From NCBI RefSeq assembly GCF_019703515.2, contig NC_059348.1:21470156-21534155 (forward strand): a DNA stretch of 64,000 nt. Direction: 5' to 3'. A model generated the notes under the pieces. The model saw nothing but the letters and a program-made list of their open reading frames with translations. It had not been told where the DNA came from and did not search any database. The stretch comes from Myxocyprinus asiaticus (lineage: Eukaryota; Chordata; Actinopteri; Cypriniformes; Catostomidae). Both the position numbers and the translations under genes were made by a program. The stretch's first letter is position 1; the number at the start of each line of letters is the position of its first letter. Of this stretch, positions 48,006-56,382 are shown in pieces.

Positions 48006-51000
48006 TATGTGTTATAGGATTATTTTTATTTCCATATCTAATCATATCACTGTTTAGTTTGTAGTTGTAAGTCGGAAGTTTACTGACTGCATTGTATTAG
48101 TTATTAATTGATATTACTGCGTAAATAAACTTTGTTTATTACAAAGAGAAGTGTTTTGGTTTGTTTTGCATACCCCTGTGTCATGCTGATGGGATGTCAG
48201 TGCTCAGATTCAAACCTTCATTCATTTGTTTTTGTTTTTCCCAAAAATCAATATTCTTCGGATGTCGATTTTCCTAAGAATACAATCTAATATTGAGACT
48301 GTTTTACTATTTGGTTATTAGTCCCTGATTCCAGGGTGGTGCCCCGTCAATGTTAATCCTTATTAATATTCTATTGATTTTTGATAATTGATAATTATCT
48401 TTGATTGAATTTGAATGATCAATAAGCTAGTGTTAATTTTAATTAATGTTTCATCGATGTTAACAGTTAACGATTATTTTTGATAATTGTTGATTTAAAG
48501 GATTTTAAAAAGCTAACATTGATTCTCATCAATGTTCTATTGATTTTAATAATTAATAATTATCTTTGATAATTATTAATTATTGCTAATAACCAAACTT
48601 GCTCAAACGTAGCGCACTACATTTACTGGAGCCCCATATGAAGTTTTAATGAGTTAGATCCAATTAATTAATTTAAATATTAATTAATAACTACAGAAAT
48701 AATTATTAATTATTTCTGATAGTAACTCTGATCTAAACAACTGGTAAAGCCCTACAGTTTCATATCCCATACAACAAACACTGTTCAGTTCTTAAATTTC
48801 AACATGTTTTTTCCAATTTAAGAAAACTTGAGCAATTAAATTGCCAAATAAAATAAATGCCCCAGTGGTCCTTGGACAAGTTATGTTGCAGATCTGTGCT
48901 TTTAGCAATGTAATGCAACAGGCCACCAGTAAAAGGTGATGTTACAAAATAAGGAAAGTTGTCAAACAGGTTTCCCAAACATTTTCCTGGTCTTCTGTTG
49001 TTGGAAAAACAGTTAGCCCTGCTCCAGTCTTGCCATTGGTTAAGCCAGTGATGCTGTGAGATGCTCAAACAAACAGAGCAATGATTTGAAGCACCACAGA
49101 GTCACAGTGTTTGCATTTTTCAGGGGAATCGACCTAATAATGGTTTACGTATAGTTGATTCTGCATATTAAGCTGAAACAGGAGAAATTTTAACATCGAA
49201 AAAATTACATATATCACCTTTAACTTTGTTCTAAACATGTTGCTTTAAAAACAATAAATAATTTATCACTTCTATTATTGTATGTGTTTTGTAGAGAGAG
49301 TCAAAGGGAACTGGAGGAGAAGAACTATGAGGTATTGGATCTGGACACTGCACTGAAAGAGAGACAGGGGGAGCTACAGCAGAGAGCAGAGCTGGTACCA
49401 CACACTTAAACACAGTACAAGATCTCCATCATCTAGATGTCAGTTTGTCCTGTCTGTACATTTTTGAAGCATTGTGTTCTCTTTTGAGCTGGGACAGCTG
49501 GACGCGACCATTAAGGAACACAAGCTGGAGATGGAGAAGAAGTTGGAATATCTACAGGAGGCTCTGGAGAAGAGCCAGAAGGAGCTGAGAGAGAGAGACC
49601 AGCAGGAGAGTCATTGGAAATGACTTCAGATAGGCTTGTAAACGGAGCAATGAACTGATGAGGTGTTGCTGCCCTCTGTGCAGGTCCAGTTCCTGACAGA
49701 GAGGCTGGAGATGTTGAAATCACAGCAGCTGCAGGGGAAAGAGGTGCTGGAGAAGGTATGACATGTGATTGATGGGAACTATAGAGTAGATTTATTTTTA
49801 CCCATTATTTAACCAAGGAGACTGTGTTGGAATGAATCTCAAGAAACATGTCAAGAACATGTCTTGTATACTTATTATAATTTATAGATATTTTGCTTGA
49901 AGAAATAATCATATTTTGGACATATATCATTTACTCACCCTCATGTGTCATCCCAGATGTGTATGACTTTCTCTGGCAGAATAAAAATGAAGATTTTTAG
50001 AAGAATGTTTCAGCTCTGTTGGGCCATACAATGCAAGTGAATGGTGACCAAAACTTTGAAGCTCCAAAAAGCACATAAAGGTAGCATGAAAGTAATATAC
50101 ACACCTCCAGTGGTTTAATCCATGTCTTCTGAAGTGATCCAATCAGTTTTGGGTGAGAACAGACCAGAATACAACTCCTTTTTTTACTTTAAATCGTGAC
50201 ATCAGCAGTCTCCTTTGCGATCAAGATTTCAAGCTCGATTACACTTCCTAGCATCATCTAGTGCTCTGCACATGCATCAAGCGCTAGGAAGTGTAATCGA
50301 GCTTATAATCATGATCATGCCTAGAGACTGCAGTGGCAAGATTCATAGTGAAAAAGGAGTTTTAAAGTATATTTGTCTGTTCTCACCCAAAACCAAATGG
50401 ATCACTTCAGAAGACATTGATTAAACCACTTGAAGTCTTATGGATTACTTTTATGCTGCCTTTATGTGCTTTTTGGAGCTTTAAAGTTATTATTACATTT
50501 ACTTATGGAGATTCGAACCAGCAACATTCTGATTACTGGTATGGAGTGTCACTAAAATCAGTAGGGGGAAAAATTTGAAAACTTCCAAGACAAAACAGAA
50601 GTGACAAAGTTACAAACCTCTTGCTCAGTTGTTAAACAGCGTACCAGCAAGTTGTGTAATGCTGAATTTCACATTCAGATAAGATTGTTTGAGCAATTTC
50701 CTCTATCATGGGTGAACTGTCATTCTGACTTGTCAATCTCAGCCATTATGCATCTTTTTCTGCAAGGAATCCAGTGTATATATGTTCAGTGTTTACTGTA
50801 TGACATCAAAACTCCTAAGTATTTAACGAAAGACAAAGCCAAAAAGGCTTAATGATTCAGCCGATCAGAAAATTAAACGCTTAAGTCTCTCTTTAAATCT
50901 AATAAATAGTTTATATAAGAGTATGTGTCTTTCAGGGTGCTCTAGAGCATGGGCAGCAGCTACATGCATATCGTGAGCAGCTCCAGAAAACAGTGAAGGA

Positions 51001-54000
51001 GCTCCAAGAGGCACAAACACGCTGTGACACTCTGAACAGACAGATAGATGAAGTCAGCCAGCAAGCACGTCAGAAGGTGAGACGCACACGCTGCAGAGCA
51101 AACCCTGGGGCCTCATTTATAAAAACGTACGTATGATCAGATTTGATCCTAAATTCCATGGATATGATCTAGGGCTGCACGATTAAAGCAAAAATCATAA
51201 TTGTCGATTATTGCCCTTGATATTGTAACCGCGATTTATTAATGTCGATTCAAATATTAAATTACCGTGACATCACAAAGCAAGCAACCATGCGGTTCTT
51301 CAGAGTAGCAGATTTCAATGGGGGATATGAGCTGCACTCCAGTTTCTTTTAAACATCTTTTAAGCAATAATATTGTAATAATGTTTGTTAATGTTAGGCC
51401 AAATAAAAATGATTTTAAATGGACATTTATGGTATAAAATAAATTAAATTATTGCTAAATTACTGCTTAAATTATTAGTCCACATACAGTAAATAATATG
51501 ACATATTCAATATTCAAACTTATTAACAGCCGATTTAAATTTACCATGTTACTTATTGCATTCAGTAAGCCCTTTGTTGGCGAGACGGGATCATTCATCC
51601 TGTTAGATCTTCAATGGTGATCTTGTTCATGTAAGATCATCGTTAGATCATTTTTGGCCTCCGTGGTTGCACTTTGGAAATTAAAAACAGTCATTTGCGA
51701 TCGGAGTTTGTGTGATTTGTGAAAATGTTAATTCTACCAATACCAGCTGCGTGGCAAATGAAATAAAGTTCTTCTGAATGCAAATGATTGATTATTTTGA
51801 GGAACAAAACACTACTTATATACTTTTTAACTACAAATGTTCGCTTCCGTACATCTCTTTGACCTGAGCTCATGAGAGGGATGACGAAAGCTTGTTGGTA
51901 AGGTCACGCATCACTTGGAGGAGTCGTCAGGATGCGCGTCAATGTTTACAAGAGAAACTTGTGCCGTTCACAAAACAAACAATTTAAAAACAATATAAAA
52001 TTAAAAAAATCATTTCCAAATAACAATAAAAAAAAAAACCAATGTAAACAATGACGCGCTTCCTGACTCCTCCACGTGACGTGACCTTACCAACAAGCTT
52101 ACGTCATTTCTCTCATGAGCGCAGGTCACAGAGATGTACGGAAGCGAACATTTGAAGTTAAAAAGTATATAAGTATTGTTTTGTTTCTAAAAATATAGTG
52201 ATGCAAATACGAATCAGTGACTGACTGACTGAAACATCAGGATGTGGTCTTATTTAGATTATGTATATGAAATATAAGTGTTTTATTTTGTATATCCGCT
52301 GTAACAGAATATTTATTTACCCCATCTGCATGTTTCTATAATTCATTTAGAGATTTATGAGAGAAAAGGCAAGTGTAATATACGGTATGTATTATGTCAA
52401 GCACATTTTTTAAACGAGGAGGAGAGATTGTTGTTAAACATACAGTAGCTAAATCAATATACAGATGATTAAAAAGCACTGCAACTGTCTCATATTTAAA
52501 CAGGGATGCAAACTACTCACCTTTCAGCAAAATTCACAAATTGTTACAAAGGGTTACTGTACATTAAAGGGTTAGTTCACCCAAAAATGAAAATGATTTC
52601 ATGATTTACTCACCCTCATGCCATTCCAGATGTGTATGACTTTTTTTCATCTGCTGAACACAAATGAAGATTTTAAGAAGAATATTTCAGCTCTGTAGGT
52701 CCATACAATGCAAGTGAATGGGTGCCAACATTTTGATGCTCCAAAATCCACATAAGTGCAACATAAAAGTACTCAAGATGTCTGGTGGTTAAATCCACAT
52801 TCTCTGAAGCAATATGATAGGTGTGGGTGAGAATCAGATCATTATTTAAGTCCTTTTTCTTTTCTTTTTTTTTTTCTTAACAAATACGTAACAGTTAACC
52901 TCTCAGAAAAACTCTAAAAAGTATCTATAACAGATGTTTGAAGAGCAAACACCACTTTTCCCCTTTTCTCCCCAATTTGGAATGCCCAATTCCCAGTGCG
53001 CTCTAAGTCCTCGTGGTGGCATAGTGACTTACCTCAATCCGGGTAGCAGAGGACGAATCTCAGTTGCCTCCGCGCCTGAGACTATCAATCCGCGCATCTT
53101 ATCATGTGGCTTGTTGAGCGCGTTACTGCAGAGACGTAGCGCGTGGAGGCTTCACGCAATTCTCCGCGGCATCCACGCACAACTGGCCACGTGCCCCACG
53201 GAGAGCGAGAACCACACATTATAGCGAACACTAGGAGGTTACCCCATGTGACTCTACCCACCCTAGCAACCGGGCCAATTTGGTTGCTTAGGAGACCTGG
53301 CTGTAGTCACTCAGCACGCCCTTGATTCGATCTCACGACTCCAGGGGTGGTAGTTAGCATCAATACTCGCTGAGCTACCCAGGCCCTCAATTAAGTCCTT
53401 TTTTTAACTATAAATTCTCCTCTCTGCTCAGTCAATCTCCACTTTACTTTCATTTTCACATTCTCCTTCTGTTTTTGGTGATTTACATTCTTCGTGCATA
53501 TCACCCCCAATTGGGCAGGGAGAAGAATTTATGATAATAAATGTAAATATGGATCTGTTTCTCACCCACACCTATCATATCATGTCTGAACACTTGGATT
53601 TAACTGGAGTCATGGATTACTTTTATGCTCCCTTTATGCGCTTTTTAGAGCTTCAAAATTTTGGCATCCATTCACTTGCATTGGACCTACAGAGCTGAAT
53701 TATTTTTCTAAAAATCATAATTTATGTTCTGCAGAAGAAAAAGTCATACATATCTGGGATGGCATGAGGCTGAGTAAATCATGAGAAAATTTTAATTTTA
53801 AAGTTGAAACACTTAAAGCTTTAAATAAAACAAACAATTCAGCTGAAAGTGTACATCAGGAACATTTGCTATGACTTTCTCACCTTTTTCATCTCTCATG
53901 AGTTTGCATCCCTGTTTAAAACTTGTCTACATTTTTATATATAAATTCATCCTTCAGCCTCTTGTCTGCTGTTGTTAGGGACATAAATAAAAATGATTTC

Positions 54001-56382
54001 ACTGAAATGCAGCGTAATCATGGCAAGAGTGAGCAGAAGAGAACCGCTTGAAAAGAATGTAGACTATGCATATTTCAATATATATGTAAAAGAGCATGGA
54101 AACCTCTTTTTGAAATTAAGGTTTAGCAAGAATGTGGTCATTGGTTGAATAATGGTGTGGATTTACAGTAAACGTGAATGAAAATGAATAAGTAATGATG
54201 AGTTGAATAGGCTGCACTGATCAGTCACAACATAAAAACCACTGGCAGGTGAAGTGAATAACATTTAATATCTCGTTACAGTGGCACCTGTCAAGGGGTG
54301 GGATATATTAGGCAGCAAGTGAACAGTCAGTTCTTGAATTTCATGTGTTGGAAGCAGGGAAATTGGGCAAGCATAAGGATCTGAGCAACTTTGACAAGGG
54401 CCAAATTGTGATGGCTAGATGACTGGGTCAGAGCATCTCCAAAACGGCAGGTCTTGTGGGGTGTTCCCAGTATGCAGTGGTTAGTACCTATCAAAAGTGA
54501 TCAAAGGAAGGACAACCAGTGACCTGGCGACAGGGTCATGGGCGCCCCAGGCTCACTGAAGCGCATGGGGAGCGAAGGCTAGCCCGTCTGGTCCGATCCC
54601 ACAGAAGAGCTACTGTAGCACAAATTGCTGAAAAACTTAATGCTGGCCATGATAGAAAGGTGTCAGAACACACAGTGCATCACAGCTTGCTGCGTATGGG
54701 GCTACGTAGCCGCAGACCAGTCAGAGTGCCCTTGCTGACCTGCGCCTACAATGGGCACGTGAGCGTCAGAACTGGACCATGTAGCAATGGAAGAAGGTGG
54801 TCTGGTCTGATGAATCACATTTTCTTTTAGATCATGTGGATGGCTGGGTCGTTTTCCTGGGGAAGAGATGGCAGCAGGATGCACCATGGGAAGAATGCAG
54901 GCCGGCAGAGTCAGTGTGATGCTTTGGGCAATGTTCTGCTGGGAAACCTTGGGTCCTAGCATTCATGTGGATGTTACTTTGACATGTACCACCTACCTAA
55001 AGATTTTTGCAGACCATGTACACCCCTACAGGAATGGTTTGAGAACATGACAAAGGGTTCAAGCTGTTGACTTGGCCTCCAAATTCCCCAGTTCTCAATC
55101 CAATTGAGAATCTATGGGATGAGCTGAACCAACAAGTCCGATCCATTGAGGCCCCACCTCGCAACTTACAGGACTTGTAAGATCTGCTGCTAACGTCTTG
55201 GTGCCAGATAATACAGGACACCTTCAGAGGTCTTGTGGAGTCCATGCTTCGATGGGTCAGAGCTGTTTTGGCAGCATGAGGGGGACCTACACGATATTAG
55301 GCTGGTGGTTTTAATGTTGTGGCTGATCGGTGTATATGGGCAGAAACCTGTAGCTGCACTCACTTTTTTAGAAAACCTTGCCAACCACAATAAACATTCC
55401 ATATGAATGGATGAATGAATGAACGAATGAATAACTTGCGCATGCACTTTTATTGTATTCTGTCTCACCATATTAGCATATTTGTGGCCGTTCTGTAGGT
55501 GGAGTCCATGAGCTCGTTCACGTGAGCATGTTTTCTGTGTGGTGTGTGTGGTGGAGTCTGCGGCTTGGGTACATACAGCTGAGACAAATACATTCTTTGG
55601 AGGACCAGATCAGAAAAGATTAGTTTAACATTTTAAGAGTAGAATTTTCTAAGGTATGATGTCATGCTTAAGTCATAGTAAATTAATAAAGCTATTCTCA
55701 TGAAGCATGTCAAGAAAAGACCCTGATCCTATTTTACTCCAACATAAAATAATACATCAATAAAATGTTCATTACTACATGTTAAAAACATTAAGGACAC
55801 AATTTCCAACCTCTTATACTGAATTGCTTAAATGACAATCTCCCCAGAAGTATTAATTTTCCTCTGAGACCTTGATCGTCTTTAATATGGTTGTTGTGTT
55901 TCTATAGGAGAGTGAAGTTAATTTGCTGCAAGAGGAGATGGCTGTGATGGAGAAATGCTCTACACAGGCAGAGGTCAGACTCCAAGCCAGCGTTAATGCC
56001 CTACAGCAAGAACTTGAGCAGCAGAGAGAAGAGCACCACAAAGAGGTATGCACACTGTTTCCCATTGAAACAGGAAGTTTGTCTTTATTCCCACAGGACA
56101 AACTCCTGTTTCCAGCCACAGGAGTTGAGTGTCTGGTTTGCAGGTCACGACCCTCTCTTCATTCTGTAGCTTTCAGCTCTGCAGCAGACGCGTGGGCAGC
56201 TACTGAAAGTCTCAGATAAGATCTCCAGCACCCTGTGTAATTCTCAGGAGCAGCTAACTCAGCGGCTACAGCAGGACCGCGACCAGCTCGAGGAGGCCAG
56301 AGCTACCTCGGCATGCCTACACGCAGAGCTTCAGAGCAAAGATCAGCTCCTGCAGAGTTCTAATAAAAACCTGCTTATCAAG
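31066..56382 (+). CDS. ccdc18: ccdc18, coiled-coil domain protein 18 (3' part not seen; two lesions)
   Basis: Twenty-three coding exons are listed separately. Joined through a 20-nt form of exon 18 they give 1007 codons in one frame; human CCDC18 has about 1450. The product is nearly all heptad-repeat coiled coil, rich in Glu, Gln, Lys and Leu, with no enzyme domain. Identity rests on block-by-block similarity (for example [56 protein letters not shown]) and on mtf2 as neighbour. The role of CCDC18 is poorly known; it has been linked to the centrosomal/satellite compartment. Odd points: exon 18 runs into a Tc1-derived palindrome, about 100 residues between exons 17 and 19 are absent, and the exon 20 donor is GA instead of GT. 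The last exons are not found before 64000. Confidence 0.85.
31415..31583 (+). CDS. ccdc18: ccdc18 exon 3
   Basis: Acceptor TTTCAG, donor GTAAGA. Encodes 56 residues of low-complexity, probably unstructured sequence ([20 protein letters not shown] and following). Phase fits both neighbours. Confidence 0.8.
31768..31917 (+). CDS. ccdc18: ccdc18 exon 4 (first long coiled coil)
   Basis: Acceptor CTGTAG, donor [26 protein letters not shown] and [20 protein letters not shown] align with the first conserved coiled coil of human CCDC18. 150 nt, phase 0. Confidence 0.9.
31985..32165. repeat. TA microsatellites and small palindrome
   Basis: Two TA tracts (about 32012-32050 and 32125-32162). TATAGTGTTATAGAATA before the first and TATTCTATAACACTATA after it are exact inverses, making a cruciform-prone block in ccdc18 intron 4. 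Confidence 0.9.
32957..33066 (+). CDS. ccdc18: ccdc18 exon 5
   Basis: Acceptor CTATAG, donor GTAAGT. Encodes [20 protein letters not shown] and [16 protein letters not shown], coiled coil in its second half. Confidence 0.9.
33156..33284 (+). CDS. ccdc18: ccdc18 exon 6
   Basis: Acceptor TTTCTTCAG, donor GTACAA. Encodes [20 protein letters not shown] and [20 protein letters not shown], regular heptads. Confidence 0.9.
33427..33800 (+). mobile_element. tRNA-derived cyprinid SINE, copy 1 (5' truncated)
   Basis: Flanked by the 10-bp duplication AGAAAGCTTA (33417-33426 and 33801-33810). A B box, GTTCGAATCC, is near 33443, followed by the family body (TAGGGAGGGTAGAGTCACAT, GATAAGATGCACGGACTGAC) and a poly(A) tail. 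The A-box half of the tRNA head is missing. Confidence 0.85.
33855..33951 (+). CDS. ccdc18: ccdc18 exon 7
   Basis: Acceptor TTCACAG, donor GTAGTC. Encodes [20 protein letters not shown] and [12 protein letters not shown], one of the best matches to human CCDC18 (AERQRNEALYNAEELSKAF). Confidence 0.92.
34064..34185 (+). CDS. ccdc18: ccdc18 exon 8
   Basis: Acceptor TTGAAG, donor GTAAGA. Encodes [20 protein letters not shown] and [20 protein letters not shown], coiled coil. Confidence 0.9.
34443..34731 (+). CDS. ccdc18: ccdc18 exon 9
   Basis: Acceptor TGGTCAG, donor GTGCTG (weak). 289 nt encoding [20 protein letters not shown] through [16 protein letters not shown], which aligns with human VELRSLEKIISQLPLKRE. 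Fully open. Confidence 0.9.
34874..35304 (+). mobile_element. tRNA-derived cyprinid SINE, copy 2 (full length)
   Basis: Starts GGGGCCTGGATAGTTCAGC with an A box and has GAGTTCGAATCC as B box, so the whole pol III promoter is present. Body as in copy 1, ending GGGAGAAAAGGGGAAAA. The next 80 bp (35305-35384) are also found attached to copy 3. Confidence 0.88.
35985..36770. mobile_element. Palindromic MITE, outer copy split by an inner copy
   Basis: The left piece has ATGATAGGTGTGGGTGAGAA and the right piece resumes at about 36663 with CTATAAATTCTCC and GGTGGCGATATGCACGAAG, the order seen in the intact relative at 19404-20066. A second member of the family (36037-36662) sits between them. Confidence 0.6.
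36037..36662. mobile_element. Palindromic MITE, inner copy
   Basis: Starts AAAGGAACAGTTCA and ends near GAGAGAATTTTCATTTTA. ATCAGGCTGCTGGC near 36188 and its inverse GCCAGCAGCCTGAT near 36495 show the palindrome. Inserted into the outer member of the same family. Confidence 0.65.
37207..37285 (+). CDS. ccdc18: ccdc18 exon 10
   Basis: Acceptor TTTCAG, donor GTGAGT. Encodes [20 protein letters not shown] and TIEHKT, a break between coiled coils with two cysteines, in the place of the human NKEDRCIGCCEANK stretch. Confidence 0.85.
37423..37640 (+). CDS. ccdc18: ccdc18 exon 11
   Basis: Acceptor ATTTAG, donor GTGAGA. 72 codons including [20 protein letters not shown] and [20 protein letters not shown], matching human FQLIQEELLEKASNSSKLE. 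Confidence 0.92.
39576..39686 (+). CDS. ccdc18: ccdc18 exon 12
   Basis: Acceptor TTTTTCAG, donor GTAACA. Encodes [20 protein letters not shown] and [10 protein letters not shown], as human [29 protein letters not shown] in shorter pieces. Confidence 0.92.
39940..40071 (+). CDS. ccdc18: ccdc18 exon 13
   Basis: Acceptor AAATTAG, donor GTATGT at 40072. A second in-frame donor, GTGGTA, exists three bases earlier; the one chosen is nearer consensus and keeps the heptad register. Encodes [20 protein letters not shown] and on. Confidence 0.85.
40167..40301 (+). CDS. ccdc18: ccdc18 exon 14
   Basis: Acceptor TTCCAG, donor GTCAGA (weak). Encodes [20 protein letters not shown] and [20 protein letters not shown]. 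135 nt, phase 0. Confidence 0.9.
40413..40490 (+). CDS. ccdc18: ccdc18 exon 15
   Basis: Acceptor TGGACAG, donor GTGAGA. 26 codons, [20 protein letters not shown] and ANSVSK. Frame-neutral, so skipping would be tolerated. Confidence 0.85.
40491..42629 (+). other. ccdc18 intron 15, repeats only
   Basis: Contains A-rich tracts (41136-41190), a dispersed fish repeat at about 41470-41860 and a fragment with GGGGTGGGCGATATACCGG at 41900. No exon or RNA gene seen. Confidence 0.5.
42630..42797 (+). CDS. ccdc18: ccdc18 exon 16
   Basis: Acceptor TTCATCAG, donor [26 protein letters not shown] and [20 protein letters not shown] align with human CCDC18 (LQHTLQQQQQMLQQET). 56 codons. Confidence 0.92.
43255..44170. 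repeat. Interspersed TIR-like repeat in ccdc18 intron 16
   Basis: The right end reads GTGAATCGTTACACCCCTAG and the left has CCCACGATACATCGCGGTTC; both are styles found at termini of non-autonomous hAT elements. No coding content. Boundaries approximate. Confidence 0.4.
44302..44330. repeat. Poly(T) tract
   Basis: 29 consecutive T in ccdc18 intron 16, followed by AGACCAGACTCGGGC. Possibly the tail of a minus-strand retroelement, but no body was recognised. Confidence 0.85.
45186..45328 (+). CDS. ccdc18: ccdc18 exon 17
   Basis: Acceptor CCCTCAG, donor GTGAGA. Encodes [20 protein letters not shown] and [20 protein letters not shown], matching the human VSKLEQELQKQRESSAEKL region. Confidence 0.92.
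45920..45976 (+). CDS. ccdc18: ccdc18 exon 18, truncated by repeat DNA
   Basis: Acceptor [25 protein letters not shown] aligns with human QVKIEMDQYKEELSKMEK, then similarity stops at about 45976. Read on, the frame ends at a TAA at 46032-46034. Inside the exon, GTAAGT at 45940 could act as donor: a 20-nt exon (45920-45939) would join exon 19 at 49297 in frame. Which form is made is unknown. Confidence 0.7.
45977..46545. mobile_element. Tc1-derived foldback element interrupting ccdc18 exon 18
   Basis: Both arms encode the same transposase N-terminus in opposite directions. On + (46330-46530) [20 protein letters not shown] and [20 protein letters not shown]; on - (46031-46222) [10 protein letters not shown] and QKQKTS-like remnants. 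An inverted pair of Tc1 pieces with a short centre. It begins where ccdc18 coding similarity ends. Confidence 0.75.
46900..48660. repeat. Unclassified repeat region, possibly a solo LTR
   Basis: No ccdc18 exon here. Includes a minus-strand open frame at 47106-47609 (167 codons, not recognised), a TC/CA microsatellite (47948-48003), an AATAAA at about 48124, and an AT-rich degenerate tandem near 48390-48590 with repeated TTGATAATT..AATTATCTTTGAT units of roughly 90-100 bp. The layout is compatible with LTR-type DNA but no paired LTR or coding region was found. Confidence 0.3.
49297..49394 (+). CDS. ccdc18: ccdc18 exon 19
   Basis: Three nested acceptors (GTAG, GTAGAG, GTAGAGAG at 49291-49298) leave the start at 49295, 49297 or 49299; 49297 suits the 20-nt exon 18. 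Donor [26 protein letters not shown] and [12 protein letters not shown] match human ELLEMDQALKERNWELKQRA. Confidence 0.85.
49498..49605 (+). CDS. ccdc18: ccdc18 exon 20 (donor lost)
   Basis: Acceptor [27 protein letters not shown] and [16 protein letters not shown] match human LDMTIREHRGEMEQKI. The expected donor CAG|GTGAGT reads CAG|GAGAGT. Read-through hits TGA within five codons, and the only GT nearby (49610) is out of phase with exon 21. Confidence 0.85.
49684..49755 (+). CDS. ccdc18: ccdc18 exon 21
   Basis: Acceptor CTGTGCAG, donor [26 protein letters not shown] and VLEK, matching human IESLNDKLQNAKEQLREKE. The intron before it would be only 78 bp. Confidence 0.88.
49920..50487. mobile_element. 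Palindromic MITE copy
   Basis: Begins in TTTACTCACCCTCATGTGTC and runs to CTTTATGTGCTTTTTGGAGC. AAGCTCGATTACACTTCCTA and its inverse TAGGAAGTGTAATCGAGCTT lie at the centre (50230-50305). Same family as 19404-20066. Confidence 0.7.
50936..51076 (+). CDS. ccdc18: ccdc18 exon 22
   Basis: Acceptor CTTTCAG, donor [26 protein letters not shown] and [20 protein letters not shown] match human AIDLGQELRLTREQVQNSH. 47 codons. Confidence 0.92.
51802..52187. mobile_element. Palindromic MITE with about 150-bp arms
   Basis: Left arm 51802-51952 (TTCGCTTCCGTACATCTCTT) and right arm 52043-52187 (inverse, AGAGATGTACGGAAGCGAAC) around an AT-rich centre. It sits in an AT-rich segment that starts with TAGGGCTGCACGATTAA at 51172, a hAT-like terminus. 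Confidence 0.8.
52564..53805. mobile_element. Palindromic MITE host copy split by SINE copy 3
   Basis: Left half from AAAGGGTTAGTTCACCC to 52858, right half from 53391 to about 53805. The halves are inverses of each other (AGATGTGTATGAC and its inverse, GTCATACATATCT). The SINE inserted near the centre. Confidence 0.8.
52859..53390 (-). mobile_element. tRNA-derived cyprinid SINE, copy 3, with extra 3' sequence
   Basis: Minus strand; flanked by the 13-bp duplication TTAAGTCCTTTTT (52846-52858 and 53391-53403). Head at 53390, body to about 52965, then about 85 bp matching 35305-35384 with one visible difference, then an A-rich tail (52859-52877 on + as T/C). The extra piece is not part of copy 1. 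Confidence 0.9.
54212..55335 (+). mobile_element. Tc1/mariner element, degraded
   Basis: Left end CACTGATCAGTCACAACATA; right end GTTGTGGCTGATCGGTGTA, its imperfect inverse. Plus-strand transposase relics: [20 protein letters not shown] and [16 protein letters not shown], then ESHFL-type and PNSP/NPIENLW-type segments in other frames. Several frameshifts; inactive. Confidence 0.85.
54519..54830 (+). pseudogene. Tc1 transposase relic
   Basis: Frame with [20 protein letters not shown] and [20 protein letters not shown], the DNA-binding half of a Tc1 transposase. The DDE part follows in other frames. The NPIENLW equivalent, with its Glu, lies at about 55098-55120, so the loss here is by frameshift rather than by motif deletion. 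Confidence 0.8.
55908..56045 (+). CDS. ccdc18: ccdc18 exon 23
   Basis: Acceptor TCTATAG, donor [26 protein letters not shown] and [20 protein letters not shown] match human REAHLEARMQAEIKKLSAEV in register. 46 codons. Confidence 0.92.
56170..56382 (+). CDS. ccdc18: ccdc18 exon 24 (last exon found)
   Basis: Acceptor TTCTGTAG, donor [26 protein letters not shown] to [12 protein letters not shown]; the end matches human VIEAANEALLTK. The C-terminal exons that follow in human (with the RRSISASDL motif) were not found before 64000. Confidence 0.92.

Noticed and set aside
52934..53325. Open frames reading [19 protein letters not shown] and similar
   Set aside because: They are translations of the minus-strand SINE copy 3; the same peptide appears antisense to SINE copy 2 (34888-35328).
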